Source: Peptococcaceae bacterium
Lineage (GTDB): Bacteria; Bacillota; Peptococcia; Peptococcales; Peptococcaceae
Assembly: GCA_900756555.1 (NCBI GenBank)
Contig: CAAEKP010000042.1
Coordinates: 1 to 43,752, forward strand
Length of the DNA stretch: 43,752 bases
Reading direction: 5' to 3'
The notes below the pieces were generated by a model. The model worked only from the letters and a program-made list of their open reading frames with translations. It did not search any database and was not told the origin of the DNA. Shown in pieces: positions 7,818 through 15,331 of the stretch (positions are counted from its first letter, which is position 1; each line of letters opens with the position of its first letter). The position numbers and the translations under genes were made by a program.

Positions 7818-9005
7818 TTATTTGTTCTGCAATACTTCAATACCAGGCAGTTTTTTCCCTTCCAAGAATTCCAGAGAAGCACCGCCACCAGTAGAAATGT
7901 GGTTGATTTTATCGTTCAGACCAGCTTTTTCGATGGAAGCAACCGAATCGCCGCCACCCACGATAGAATAGGCGTCCGAAGCAGCCACTGTCTGTGCCAC
8001 AGCAAATGTGCCCACAGCAAACGCGTCCACTTCAAACACACCCATTGGTCCGTTCCAGATAACAGTTTTTGCATCGGCCACTGCCTGCTGATACAGTTTT
8101 ACTGTTTCAGGCCCAATATCCAGCGCCATTTTATCGGCTGGAACCTGATCAGCTACTACAGTCTGTGCAGTTTCCGGCTGTTCAATTGCTGTTGCCACAG
8201 TTAAATCTACTGGAATCAACAGCTTTTTGCCCAGCTGTTCCGCATGCTGCATAATTTCCTGTGCCAGTGCTGTTTTGTCATCTTCCACTAAAGAAGTGCC
8301 CATTTCATAGCCTTTGGCTTTCAGGAAGGTATTAGCCATACCGCCGCCAATCATCAGGCAGTCTACTTTTTCTAACAGATTCTGCACCACACCGATTTTA
8401 TCAGAAATTTTGGAACCACCCACGATAGCCACAAAAGGATGCTCTGCTTCTTCCAGCGCTTTGCCCAATACAGAAATTTCTTTTTCCATCAAAAAGCCCA
8501 TTACGCCCGGTAAGATATGCCCCACACCTTCGGTGGAGCAATGCGCGCGATGTGCTGTGCCAAAGGCATCATTTACAAAAACATCGCCCAGCGCTGCCAG
8601 CTGTTTGGCCAGTTCTGGATCGTTATCAGTTTCACCGGGTAAGAACCGCACATTTTCCAGCATCACAATATCACCGTTCTGCATAGCAGCTACGGCAGCT
8701 TCTACTTCCGGCCCTACAGTGGTATCCAGTTTTTTTACAGGCTGCCCCAGCAGTTCCGCCAGACGTTCTGCCACTTTGTTCAGGCGCAGTTCTTCTTTGA
8801 CTTCCCCTTTTGGACGACCCATGTGAGTCATGATAATCACTTTTGCACCCTGTTCCACCAGATATTTAATGGTTGGCACGCCAGCTTTGATTCTGACATC
8901 ATTGGTGATTTCTCCGGTTGTTTTGCTTCTTGGCACATTAAAATCCACACGAATCAAAACACGTTTTCCGGTCAGTTCTACATCTTGCATTGTCTGTTTT
9001 AACAT
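7818..9005 (-). CDS. pgk: Phosphoglycerate kinase
   Basis: A 395-aa enzyme that makes ATP from 1,3-bisphosphoglycerate. Signature regions: KRVLIRVDFNVPRS near residue 14, IIMTHMGRPKGEVK, ENVRFLPGETDNDPELAK, NDAFGTAHRAHCSTEGV, VAIVGGSKISDKIGV, and GGGDSVASIEKAGL plus STGGGASLEFLEGK in the C-terminal nucleotide-binding lobe. The ATG at 9005 follows GGAG. First gene of the glycolytic operon here; the frequent partners gapA and cggR are absent, so glyceraldehyde-3-phosphate dehydrogenase must be encoded elsewhere. Confidence 0.97.
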   Translation of the reverse strand: MLKQTMQDVELTGKRVLIRVDFNVPRSKTTGEITNDVRIKAGVPTIKYLVEQGAKVIIMTHMGRPKGEVKEELRLNKVAERLAELLGQPVKKLDTTVGPEVEAAVAAMQNGDIVMLENVRFLPGETDNDPELAKQLAALGDVFVNDAFGTAHRAHCSTEGVGHILPGVMGFLMEKEISVLGKALEEAEHPFVAIVGGSKISDKIGVVQNLLEKVDCLMIGGGMANTFLKAKGYEMGTSLVEDDKTALAQEIMQHAEQLGKKLLIPVDLTVATAIEQPETAQTVVADQVPADKMALDIGPETVKLYQQAVADAKTVIWNGPMGVFEVDAFAVGTFAVAQTVAASDAYSIVGGGDSVASIEKAGLNDKINHISTGGGASLEFLEGKKLPGIEVLQNK

Positions 9006-9044
9006 AAATTTATCTCCATCCTCTCAGGAATCAATACTGTGTTC

Positions 9045-9073
9045 ATTATAATCTTTTTTGGACGCGGTTTCAA
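9045..9073 (-). promoter_or_regulatory. Sigma-A promoter of the glycolysis operon
   Basis: Minus strand: -35 TTGAAA (9068-9073), a 17-base spacer, -10 TATAAT (9045-9050), about 40 bases before the pgk ATG. No clear operator palindrome was seen overlapping it. Confidence 0.75.
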
Positions 9074-9282
9074 TATCTATCACGCCGCTGATTGCAATTT
9101 GTCTGCAAAATTCCAAAAAAAACATGAAATAATAGCCCCATTCAGCCAATGTGCCTCTTTCTTGCCACACGTTCCTGTAATTATGTCGCCAATCTGCGCT
9201 GGTATCTTTCTACTGTAGGTGCTATAATAAAGTGAATCGGTACAATCGCACGGAATTATTTTATAACAAAGGAGTCTTTTTT

Positions 9283-9594
9283 ATGGAAGTTACACAGGAT
9301 AAAAGCATTTTCCGTATGGATTTAGAAACATTAAAACAACAGCCAATCTGGTCGGTGCGGCGCAGCTCCGCCGAATATTACATGGGAAACTCCCTGTATA
9401 TGCTGGGAACCATCTCATATCGGGAATCAGAAGACACACCCTGGAGCCATTATTATGTGTCCCTCACCGAAACCCTGCCCTGCACCAACACGCCTCGTTG
9501 GAATCCGCTTAACGCAACCTTGTTATATGACAACACCCTGATTGACAACGTCATCTACGAAGAAGCAGAAAAAATCTTCCAATCACAAATGTAA
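9283..9594 (+). CDS. Hypothetical protein, 103 aa
   Basis: Not recognised. The ATG at 9283 is chosen because AAAGGAG lies 9 bases before it; an upstream in-frame start at 9232 would overlap the -10 region (TGCTATAAT, 9221-9229). The protein is soluble and acidic-to-neutral, with aromatic-rich segments (SAEYYMGNSLYMLGTISYRESED and PWSHYYVSLTETLPC), two cysteines and no signal peptide or membrane helix. Its beta-strand-like alternation suggests a small beta domain, but this is only an impression. It is a single gene with its own promoter, divergent from pgk. Confidence 0.65.
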   Translation: MEVTQDKSIFRMDLETLKQQPIWSVRRSSAEYYMGNSLYMLGTISYRESEDTPWSHYYVSLTETLPCTNTPRWNPLNATLLYDNTLIDNVIYEEAEKIFQSQM

Positions 9595-10129
9595 AGAACA
9601 GCCCTCACCCCTGTCCAGCGCCGGATAAAAACAATTCTCCCGCCAGCGGCAGGGATTTTCTCTACCCAGAATCACAGGGCCATGAAAAGAGCGTCGCCAA
9701 AGTGAGGTACCTGTTTTTTTGAAGCAAAACGTTTCATCTGACCAATTATCATCGAAATCGTAGAGTGTATAGAAGTCAATGATGTAGAATAAACATTGAG
9801 AAAAATACAGTCTGAAAACCAATCTAATAGAATGAATTCCACAAAGAGAATATTTCAGCATAGCAAAGCGGAATGAAGTTCAAAAAAGTGACACTGCCTC
9901 ATATGAAAACGCCAGTTCAATACTCGCATAGGAATATTGTTCAATCAAGTCAGATAAGATTGTGCGTATCCCAAGAATGTGTGGAAGTTTAACACATCCT
10001 GCTTCGCACAAAAATAGGTGCATACACACGTATACACCCAGTTATCGCTGCACCTTTTTATCCTTCAGCGCATATAGTACTACATACAATTATTGTTCTG
10101 CCGTTTCGGCGGCTCAAAGGAGGATGTTT
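9595..10129. other. 535-base stretch without a convincing gene
   Basis: A minus-strand ORF at 9583-9861 overlaps the end of the previous gene, has no ribosome site and reads like random sequence. A possible weak stem, AGGTGC (10017-10022) with GCACCT (10050-10055), is followed by five T and could be a plus-strand terminator of an unseen small transcript. GCCG-TTT-CGGC lies just upstream of the next gene's ribosome site. Nothing else is supported. Confidence 0.4.
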
Positions 10130-10687
10130 ATGTCCAGAATGCGCCAGATTCCTGTAACGGATGTTACCCTGCAAGAGCGGGTCATCAATCAGAATGTATC
10201 TCATCCTGTTATGCGGCCAGCGGCACCGAATTGCCGTGTTCGCCCCCGTAAAGTGCCTGCCAGTAAGTTTCGGCTCAGCGACACGCCAGCTTTAATCAGT
10301 AACGGCTGTAGCTCTGTGCGGGAGTTCTGCAACAATGTGCAGAGTATCACAGTAGATTTAAACAATCTGATTGGCTCAGTGGAAAGTATTCTGCCGCTGC
10401 TGACAACGTATCTCACTGCATTACAGGCACGCAGTATGCCTGCTGAGCAGCCGCCAGCAGCCACTGAACCACCCATAGAAGTAACCGCCGTTCATCGGCC
10501 AGAAGAACAGCCTGCGGCGCCCACCGCACCAACTGCACAGACCACCGCTCCGGCGGCGCCAATCAACACACCGCCCATTCCCCGCCCGGAAGATATCCAG
10601 CAGCTACTGGAAAATCCGCTGGTGAAGAATCTGCTCAACAATTTTATGCACAGTGCATCGGGCAGCAGCACTCACAACAATAAATAA
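10130..10687 (+). CDS. Hypothetical protein with Pro/Ala/Thr-rich linker, 185 aa
   Basis: Not recognised. The ATG at 10130 is preceded by AAAGGAGG with a 6-base spacer; another ATG at 10124 is too close to that site. Layout: a basic N-terminal part (residues 1-50, MSRMRQIPV..., rich in Arg and Pro), a central segment with a heptad-like run (VREFCNNVQSITVDLNNLI, then VESILPLLTTYLTALQ), a Pro/Ala/Thr-rich low-complexity linker (about residues 105-150) and a short C-terminal helix (PEDIQQLLENPLVKNLLNNFM). There is no signal peptide. This architecture could suit a scaffold or coat-like protein, but no function can be assigned. It converges on the M16 peptidase gene. Confidence 0.7.
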   Translation: MSRMRQIPVTDVTLQERVINQNVSHPVMRPAAPNCRVRPRKVPASKFRLSDTPALISNGCSSVREFCNNVQSITVDLNNLIGSVESILPLLTTYLTALQARSMPAEQPPAATEPPIEVTAVHRPEEQPAAPTAPTAQTTAPAAPINTPPIPRPEDIQQLLENPLVKNLLNNFMHSASGSSTHNNK

Positions 10688-10716
10688 TTACTGCCGGTCA
10701 CTCCTTACTGTAAGCA

Positions 10717-11967
10717 TTACTGCATAGTAATCTCTGTCACTGTGCCCAGCACGGTAATTTCAAGCTTATCTTTCTGAAACATTTCCTGCGCCAGTTTTTG
10801 CACATCAGCCACTGTTACTTTTGCCAGCTCCGCCACATTTTCTTCCGGCGTGATTACCCGATTGTAAGCCAGCATAGAGCGGCCCAACTTGTTCATGCGG
10901 CTGTTGACTGTTTCCAGCCCCATGAACAGGCTGCCTTTAAGCTGGGTAAAGGCTTTTTCCAGTTCCCGCTGGGTAATGCCGTTCTGACGAATATCTTCCA
11001 GCTCATCCAGAATGATATCAATTACCCGCTGACAATTTTCAGGCCGCGTTCCGGCAGAGATGACAAAAGCACCTGTATCGGTGTAAGAACCATTATAAGA
11101 ATAAATGGAGTATGCCAGCCCTTCATCTTCACGAATCTTTTTTACCAGGCGAGCACTCATACCGCCGCCCAGATAGGTGTTCAAAATGCTCAGCGGAAAC
11201 AGGCGGTCATCTTCTTTGGCTACGCCAGGCATGGCCACACAAATCTGGCTCTGAGAAATTTCTTTATAATTACAGTGAACGCCGGCGGCGGTGGTTCCAG
11301 CCTGGATATACTGATTTTTGCTGCCCTGTGGAATCCGCCCCAGCGTTTCCTGTATGGCTGCCACAACCCGTTCATGCTCAACATTGCCCACCACAGAAAC
11401 CACAATGTTGCTGCCGGTGTAATACTGCTGCATATAGGCCTTCAGCATATCATGGTCAAAGGCGGCAATGCTTTCTTCCGTACCCAGAATTGCCCGTCCC
11501 AGAGGGTGATCTGGCCACAGATTTGCAGAGAGCATGTCCTGCACCTGATCATCAGGCGTATCCTCATACATTTTGATTTCTTCAATAATAACTTCCCGCT
11601 CTTTGGCAATTTCTTCATTATCCATCTTGCTGTTCAGAAACATATCAGTCAGCACATCCACTGCCAGCGAAAAATTTTCCGTTAGCGTTTTGATGTAATA
11701 GCAGGTATTCTCTTTGCTGGTAAAAGCATTAAGCTGACCGCCCACTTCATCTACTTCGCCGGAAATCTGCTCAGCAGTTCTTTTTTGGGTGCCTTTGAAT
11801 AACATATGCTCAATAAAGTGAGTGATGCCCCACTGCTCTTTTGTTTCATAGCGGGAGCCCACACCCACCCAAATTCCCATGGACATAAACTGCACATGGT
11901 TGACCGTCTCGGTAATTACGCGGACTCCGTTCTCTAAGGTTGTAATTTTATAATTTAAACTTTGCAT
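10717..11967 (-). CDS. M16-family zinc peptidase (processing-peptidase type)
   Basis: About 416 aa. The inverted zinc motif HFIEH is at residues 50-54 (HFIEHMLFKGT), with the downstream glutamate region EEIAKEREVIIEEI as third ligand area, and the second lobe includes GGGMSARLVKKIREDEGLAYSIYSY, which matches the substrate-binding R/Y region of this family. Homologues include Bacillus YmxG/MlpA. It probably degrades or trims peptides. The ATG at 11967 is chosen for its GGAG; an earlier ATG at 11982 and TTG at 11997 (overlapping the dacF-like stop) are possible. It is last in the deacetylase-carboxypeptidase-peptidase operon, an order reminiscent of Bacillus ylxY-ymxG. Confidence 0.9.
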   Translation of the reverse strand: MQSLNYKITTLENGVRVITETVNHVQFMSMGIWVGVGSRYETKEQWGITHFIEHMLFKGTQKRTAEQISGEVDEVGGQLNAFTSKENTCYYIKTLTENFSLAVDVLTDMFLNSKMDNEEIAKEREVIIEEIKMYEDTPDDQVQDMLSANLWPDHPLGRAILGTEESIAAFDHDMLKAYMQQYYTGSNIVVSVVGNVEHERVVAAIQETLGRIPQGSKNQYIQAGTTAAGVHCNYKEISQSQICVAMPGVAKEDDRLFPLSILNTYLGGGMSARLVKKIREDEGLAYSIYSYNGSYTDTGAFVISAGTRPENCQRVIDIILDELEDIRQNGITQRELEKAFTQLKGSLFMGLETVNSRMNKLGRSMLAYNRVITPEENVAELAKVTVADVQKLAQEMFQKDKLEITVLGTVTEITMQ

Positions 11968-11993
11968 CGTTACACGCTCCATAATCTTTTCTA

Positions 11994-12824
11994 TCAAATA
12001 CCGTTACTCAGTATACCTGACTTGCGCTCAGATGACAAGCCATAATCTAACAAACGGACGGCATCCAGAAAGCGATTCTTACTTTTCAGTACGACAACGA
12101 TAATGCGGTTCCCTGCTTTTTCGGCCACCGCAATTAAACATTGGCCTGCTTCATTGGTGGTGCCGGTTTTTACCCCAATGGCACCGGGATACTCCCGCAG
12201 CAGCCGATTGGTGTTGTGCACCAGTAATTGACGGCCATCCAGCCAGCGCACCATGTATTTCTGCTGCTGTACAATCTGAGCAAAGGTTTCGTTCTGCATG
12301 GCAGCGCGGGTCATCACTGCCAGATCATAGGCGGAGGAATAATGGTTTTCGGCCGGCAAACCGTTGGTATTGCAGAAATTAGTGTTGGCACAGCCCAGCA
12401 GACAGGCCTGCAAATTCATATTATGCACAAAAGCAGCCTCACTGCCTGCAATCTGTTCCGCCAGCGCCACACAAGCATCATTGGCCGATTTCATCAGCGC
12501 TCCATGCAGCAAATCAGCAAAGGCAAGCTGGTCGCCTTCTTTTAAATCCAACGATGATTCCCCGGTGGCGGCAGCCTCTGCCGATACCGTCACGGTCTGT
12601 TGCAGATTGGGCTGTTTTGCCGCCAGATATCCGGTCATCACCTTGGTCAGGCTGGCAGGTGGACGGCGCTCATGCTCAGCTTTCCCGTACAGCACCTGTC
12701 CGGTGTCCATATCCATCACCACAGCGGCCTCGGCAGTGACGGCGGGAACTGTTTCTGCATAAACCGGCGCCGCCGCACTGCAAAGCAACAGCACCCCTAA
12801 AAGAATTTTCCCCCATGTTTTCAT
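11994..12824 (-). CDS. D-alanyl-D-alanine carboxypeptidase, S11 family (DacF-like)
   Basis: About 276 aa with a signal peptide (MKTWGKILLGVLLLCSAAAPVYAE). The three penicillin-binding motifs are present: SLTK (SxxK) in RRPPASLTKVM, SAN in KSANDAC, and KTG in GVKTGTTNEAG. The enzyme trims the terminal D-Ala of peptidoglycan stem peptides outside the membrane. The start ATG at 12824 overlaps the previous stop as ATGA with GGAAG upstream; a longer reading frame to 12848 is inside the upstream gene. It is shorter than many DacA/DacF proteins (about 380 aa) because the C-terminal anchoring domain is missing: it stops soon after the transpeptidase domain. Confidence 0.9.
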   Translation of the reverse strand: MKTWGKILLGVLLLCSAAAPVYAETVPAVTAEAAVVMDMDTGQVLYGKAEHERRPPASLTKVMTGYLAAKQPNLQQTVTVSAEAAATGESSLDLKEGDQLAFADLLHGALMKSANDACVALAEQIAGSEAAFVHNMNLQACLLGCANTNFCNTNGLPAENHYSSAYDLAVMTRAAMQNETFAQIVQQQKYMVRWLDGRQLLVHNTNRLLREYPGAIGVKTGTTNEAGQCLIAVAEKAGNRIIVVVLKSKNRFLDAVRLLDYGLSSERKSGILSNGI

Positions 12825-13531
12825 AGCACTTCCGACACTTTCACACATTGATAGCCTTTCGCCTTGATGGTACTGATGATATCCGGCAACGCTTCGGCCG
12901 TATGCGCCTTGGGATGCATCAGCAAAATAGCGCCGCTGGTCAGTTTATCCCCGGTAACCCGCTGCACTAAAGTATCGTGAGAAGGAGCTGGCTGCTCCCA
13001 GTCCACCGTATCCGCTGTCCAAAGGATGGTGGTATAGCCGCACTGTTCTGCCGCCTGCAAACAGGTCTGTCCGTGTTCTCCATAAGGCGGCGCATACAGC
13101 GTGGGCTTGCTACCAGTCAGTTTTTCCAGAATAGCTTCACTCTGCGTGATATCTTTCTGGTTCTGCGCTACACTGAGCTGGTCAGGATGGGGATGCTTGT
13201 AGCCGTGATTGCCAATCTCATGTCCGGCAGCGGCGATTTGCTGCACCAGCTCAGGAAATTTTTCTGCAAAACGCCCTGTCACAAAAAACGTAGCCTTTAC
13301 ATTATTTTGCTCCAATACCTGCAACATATCCGGCAAAGCCTCCTCGCCCCAGTCCACATTAACAGCGATTGCCACCTTCTGCTCCGCAGTCTGCCCCTGA
13401 TACACCGGCTCTGCCATCACAGTGGCTTCACCGCCGCTCCAAAACATCCACACAACGCCCAGCACCAGCAGGCAGCACACGCCAACAAGCACAGCCTGTA
13501 TCATGCGCTTTGGGAAAAAATATACTTTCAT
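12821..13531 (-). CDS. Polysaccharide deacetylase (NodB family, YlxY/PdaB-like)
   Basis: A 236-aa protein with an N-terminal signal anchor (about residues 8-32) and a NodB domain. The motif-1 aspartate appears as NVDWGEE, motif 2 as GHEIGNHGYKHPHP (metal His-x3-His), motif 3 as YAPPYGEHG, and a late ILLMHPKAHTAEAL supplies the C-terminal His. It would deacetylate N-acetylated sugars of the cell wall or a surface polysaccharide. It heads the operon with the carboxypeptidase (4-base ATGA overlap). Motif 1 has Trp where the second Asp of the usual DD pair lies, as in some PdaB/YlxY-type members, so activity should not be assumed. Confidence 0.88.
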   Translation of the reverse strand: MKVYFFPKRMIQAVLVGVCCLLVLGVVWMFWSGGEATVMAEPVYQGQTAEQKVAIAVNVDWGEEALPDMLQVLEQNNVKATFFVTGRFAEKFPELVQQIAAAGHEIGNHGYKHPHPDQLSVAQNQKDITQSEAILEKLTGSKPTLYAPPYGEHGQTCLQAAEQCGYTTILWTADTVDWEQPAPSHDTLVQRVTGDKLTSGAILLMHPKAHTAEALPDIISTIKAKGYQCVKVSEVL

Positions 13532-13603
13532 GGATACTCCCTCCTCAGATTATGATTACATAAAACAGTATATGTATTGTTGGAGGAATTATGATTATTA
13601 ATC

Positions 13604-13676
13604 GTTACTTTGGCAAGGCCGTCAGCGCATTCGCACAGAAAAGCGTGCTTCAAACGCGCTAGCAAGTAACCAAAGG
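13604..13676 (+). repeat. Dispersed structured repeat, truncated copy B
   Basis: Only the first module is present: GTTACTTTGGCAAGGCC, then AGCGC ... GCGCT enclosing a nested GCAC-AGAAAAGC-GTGC hairpin, then AGCAAGTAACCAAAGG, after which the similarity stops. The same AGCGC/GCGCT arms with a shorter loop occur in copy D. It lies upstream of the deacetylase gene, in the same orientation as the other copies. Confidence 0.7.
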
Positions 13677-13692
13677 AAATCCTTTATTGGGG

Positions 13693-13735
13693 AAATAAAA
13701 AAACTGAGGTGATGGATGGTTCACACTCAGTTTTC
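13693..13735 (-). terminator. Terminator after the STAS/phosphatase operon
   Basis: AAAACTGAGTGTGA pairs with TCACCTCAGTTTT around an 8-nt loop, followed by a T-run on the minus strand, just downstream of the STAS gene. Confidence 0.75.
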
Positions 13736-13751
13736 GTATTACGCTGTTTTT

Positions 13752-14096
13752 TTATTCTGCCAGTGCTGCTTCGGCTGCTTCTCTGCTGTCGGTAATCACC
13801 AGTATTTTGTCCAGCTTGGCAAAGCCGATCACTTTGCGCACATGGGCGGTGAGATTGCAGAATACCACTTTGCCCTGCTGCTGGTTGGCCATCTTGAACC
13901 AGGCAATTAAAGCGCCCAGCCCGGAAGAATCAATAAAGGTCACTTCTGTCATATCAATCAGCAAACGATATAGCTTGTTGCTTTCGGCATAGGCTTTCAC
14001 CTTTTCTTTAATCTCGCTGGTGCAGCCCAGAACCAATTCACCGCTCAGGGTAGCGATAATCATGTTATCTTTCTTTTCTAAAAGAACCTGACACAT
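13752..14096 (-). CDS. Anti-sigma factor antagonist, STAS domain
   Basis: A 114-aa single STAS domain protein. The phosphorylation site motif is FIDSSGLGAL, with the candidate serines at 57-58. In partner-switching systems (RsbV, SpoIIAA) the dephosphorylated antagonist binds an anti-sigma kinase and frees a sigma factor or other partner. The ATG at 14096 follows GGAGGG. It lies 11 bases after a PP2C phosphatase gene, which would be its activator. No HATPase kinase gene (RsbW/SpoIIAB) or sigma factor is next to it, so it should not be called spoIIAA despite the nearby carboxypeptidase. Confidence 0.9.
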   Translation of the reverse strand: MCQVLLEKKDNMIIATLSGELVLGCTSEIKEKVKAYAESNKLYRLLIDMTEVTFIDSSGLGALIAWFKMANQQQGKVVFCNLTAHVRKVIGFAKLDKILVITDSREAAEAALAE

Positions 14097-14107
14097 AACG
14101 GTCCCTC

Positions 14108-15259
14108 CTATTTACGAAACGTAATAGCAATAAAATTAATATCATCGGCAATCTGATTTTGCCAGGTATACTTGCGAATTTCCTGCTTCAATTCTTCAAT
14201 GCTCTCCATATTCACCGGCTCCTGCTCATCGGCAAAAAAGTCCGGCAGACTACTGCAGCTTCTTTTTTCTTTCTGCCGCAGTTCTATCTCAAAGATACCA
14301 TCGGTATACAGAAACAGGCTTTCCTCCGGCGCTAACTGCACCTGCTGGCAATCATACTCCACATCAGCCAGAATACCCAGGGGCAAGCCCTTTTGATTTT
14401 CCAGCATCGTGATGCCATCTTTTCGGCAATGGCAGGGATAGCCGTGTCCTGCATTGCTGTAGGTAAACGTGCGCTGCTCTAAATCCAGTACACCATAGCA
14501 GGCCGTCACAAAAAAATCATTGGACGTATGGCTGAAAAAGTGTTCCAGCCCGTTGTTCAGCTGCTCCAACAGCTGTTCTGGATGCAAATACATATCCTGC
14601 AAACTGTTCAACTGAAATTTAATGGTAGCCGTAATCATGGCAGAAGCCACACCATGCCCCTTTACATCACAAATTAAAATGCCCAGGCGGGTATCATCAA
14701 TCTGCAAAAAATCGTAAAAGTCGCCGCCAATAAAACTGCTGGGTTTATAGAGTACCTCCAGTTCTATGTTATCATACGCGGGAACTGTCTGCGGCAGAAA
14801 ACTCTTTTGCAGCTCCGTAGCAATGACCAGTTCATTGTGCAGCTGCGTGTAGCGCTCATCCAGATCATTGGCGATGGCTTTCATCTTTAACAGATTGCGC
14901 ACCCGCAATATCAGTTCATGACTGTCCACCGGCTTGGTCAAAAACTCGTCGGCTCCGGCCTTCAGGCCCTCCAGCATACTCTCTTTATCGTTCAGCGCGG
15001 TAATCATGATGACCGGGATATTCTGGTACATCCGAATATTTTTCAGGTGACGGCAAATATCATAGCCTGAGGCATCCGGCAGCATCACGTCCAGCAGAAT
15101 CATATCCAGACTTTGCTGCTCAATATATGCATAGGCCTGAGCACCATTGTAGGCCTTATAGATATTCACCGGGATATCACTCAGCTCCAGATAAGCCTCC
15201 AGCAAGTCAATATTTACTTCATAATCATCCACCAACAGGATATTGGCCTTCTTAGCCAT
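14108..15259 (-). CDS. Response regulator fused to PP2C-type serine phosphatase (RsbU-like)
   Basis: A 383-aa protein. Residues 5-125 form a receiver domain (acidic pair D11-D12, phospho-acceptor D57 in ILLDVMLPDASGYDICR, Lys in EFLTKPVDSHE). After a coiled-coil-like linker (LDERYTQLHNELVIATELQKSFLP) comes a SpoIIE/PP2C domain with IGGDFYDF, LICDVKGHGVASAM and YTDGIFE as metal-binding motifs. It would dephosphorylate the STAS protein encoded immediately downstream when the receiver is phosphorylated; the histidine kinase is not in the window. The ATG at 15259 has GGAG upstream. Confidence 0.92.
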   Translation of the reverse strand: MAKKANILLVDDYEVNIDLLEAYLELSDIPVNIYKAYNGAQAYAYIEQQSLDMILLDVMLPDASGYDICRHLKNIRMYQNIPVIMITALNDKESMLEGLKAGADEFLTKPVDSHELILRVRNLLKMKAIANDLDERYTQLHNELVIATELQKSFLPQTVPAYDNIELEVLYKPSSFIGGDFYDFLQIDDTRLGILICDVKGHGVASAMITATIKFQLNSLQDMYLHPEQLLEQLNNGLEHFFSHTSNDFFVTACYGVLDLEQRTFTYSNAGHGYPCHCRKDGITMLENQKGLPLGILADVEYDCQQVQLAPEESLFLYTDGIFEIELRQKEKRSCSSLPDFFADEQEPVNMESIEELKQEIRKYTWQNQIADDINFIAITFRK

Positions 15260-15283
15260 GATATCTCATCTCCATATAAGAAT

Positions 15284-15309
15284 AGGGTTACCACCAATGC
15301 GGCAACCCC
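15284..15309 (-). terminator. Possible weak terminator after ispH-rpsA
   Basis: GGGTTGCCGC/GTGGTAACCC stem with a 4-nt loop, followed only by a mixed T-rich tract, between the S1 stop and the response-regulator gene. Confidence 0.4.
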
Positions 15310-15331
15310 ATCATCTAATAGCCTGTTATGC

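Noticed and set aside
9583..9861. 92-aa minus-strand reading frame downstream of the 103-aa protein
   Set aside because: Overlaps the end of a better supported gene, lacks a ribosome site and has no recognisable domain or coding bias.
10798..11685. 295-aa plus-strand frame across the M16 peptidase gene
   Set aside because: Antisense shadow of a clear M16 peptidase; the minus-strand protein carries HxxEH and conserved motifs.
13752..14096. Calling the STAS protein SpoIIAA because a DacF-like gene is close
   Set aside because: The kinase and sigma factor of the spoIIA operon are absent, and the upstream partner is a receiver-PP2C protein as in RsbU/RsbV-type systems.
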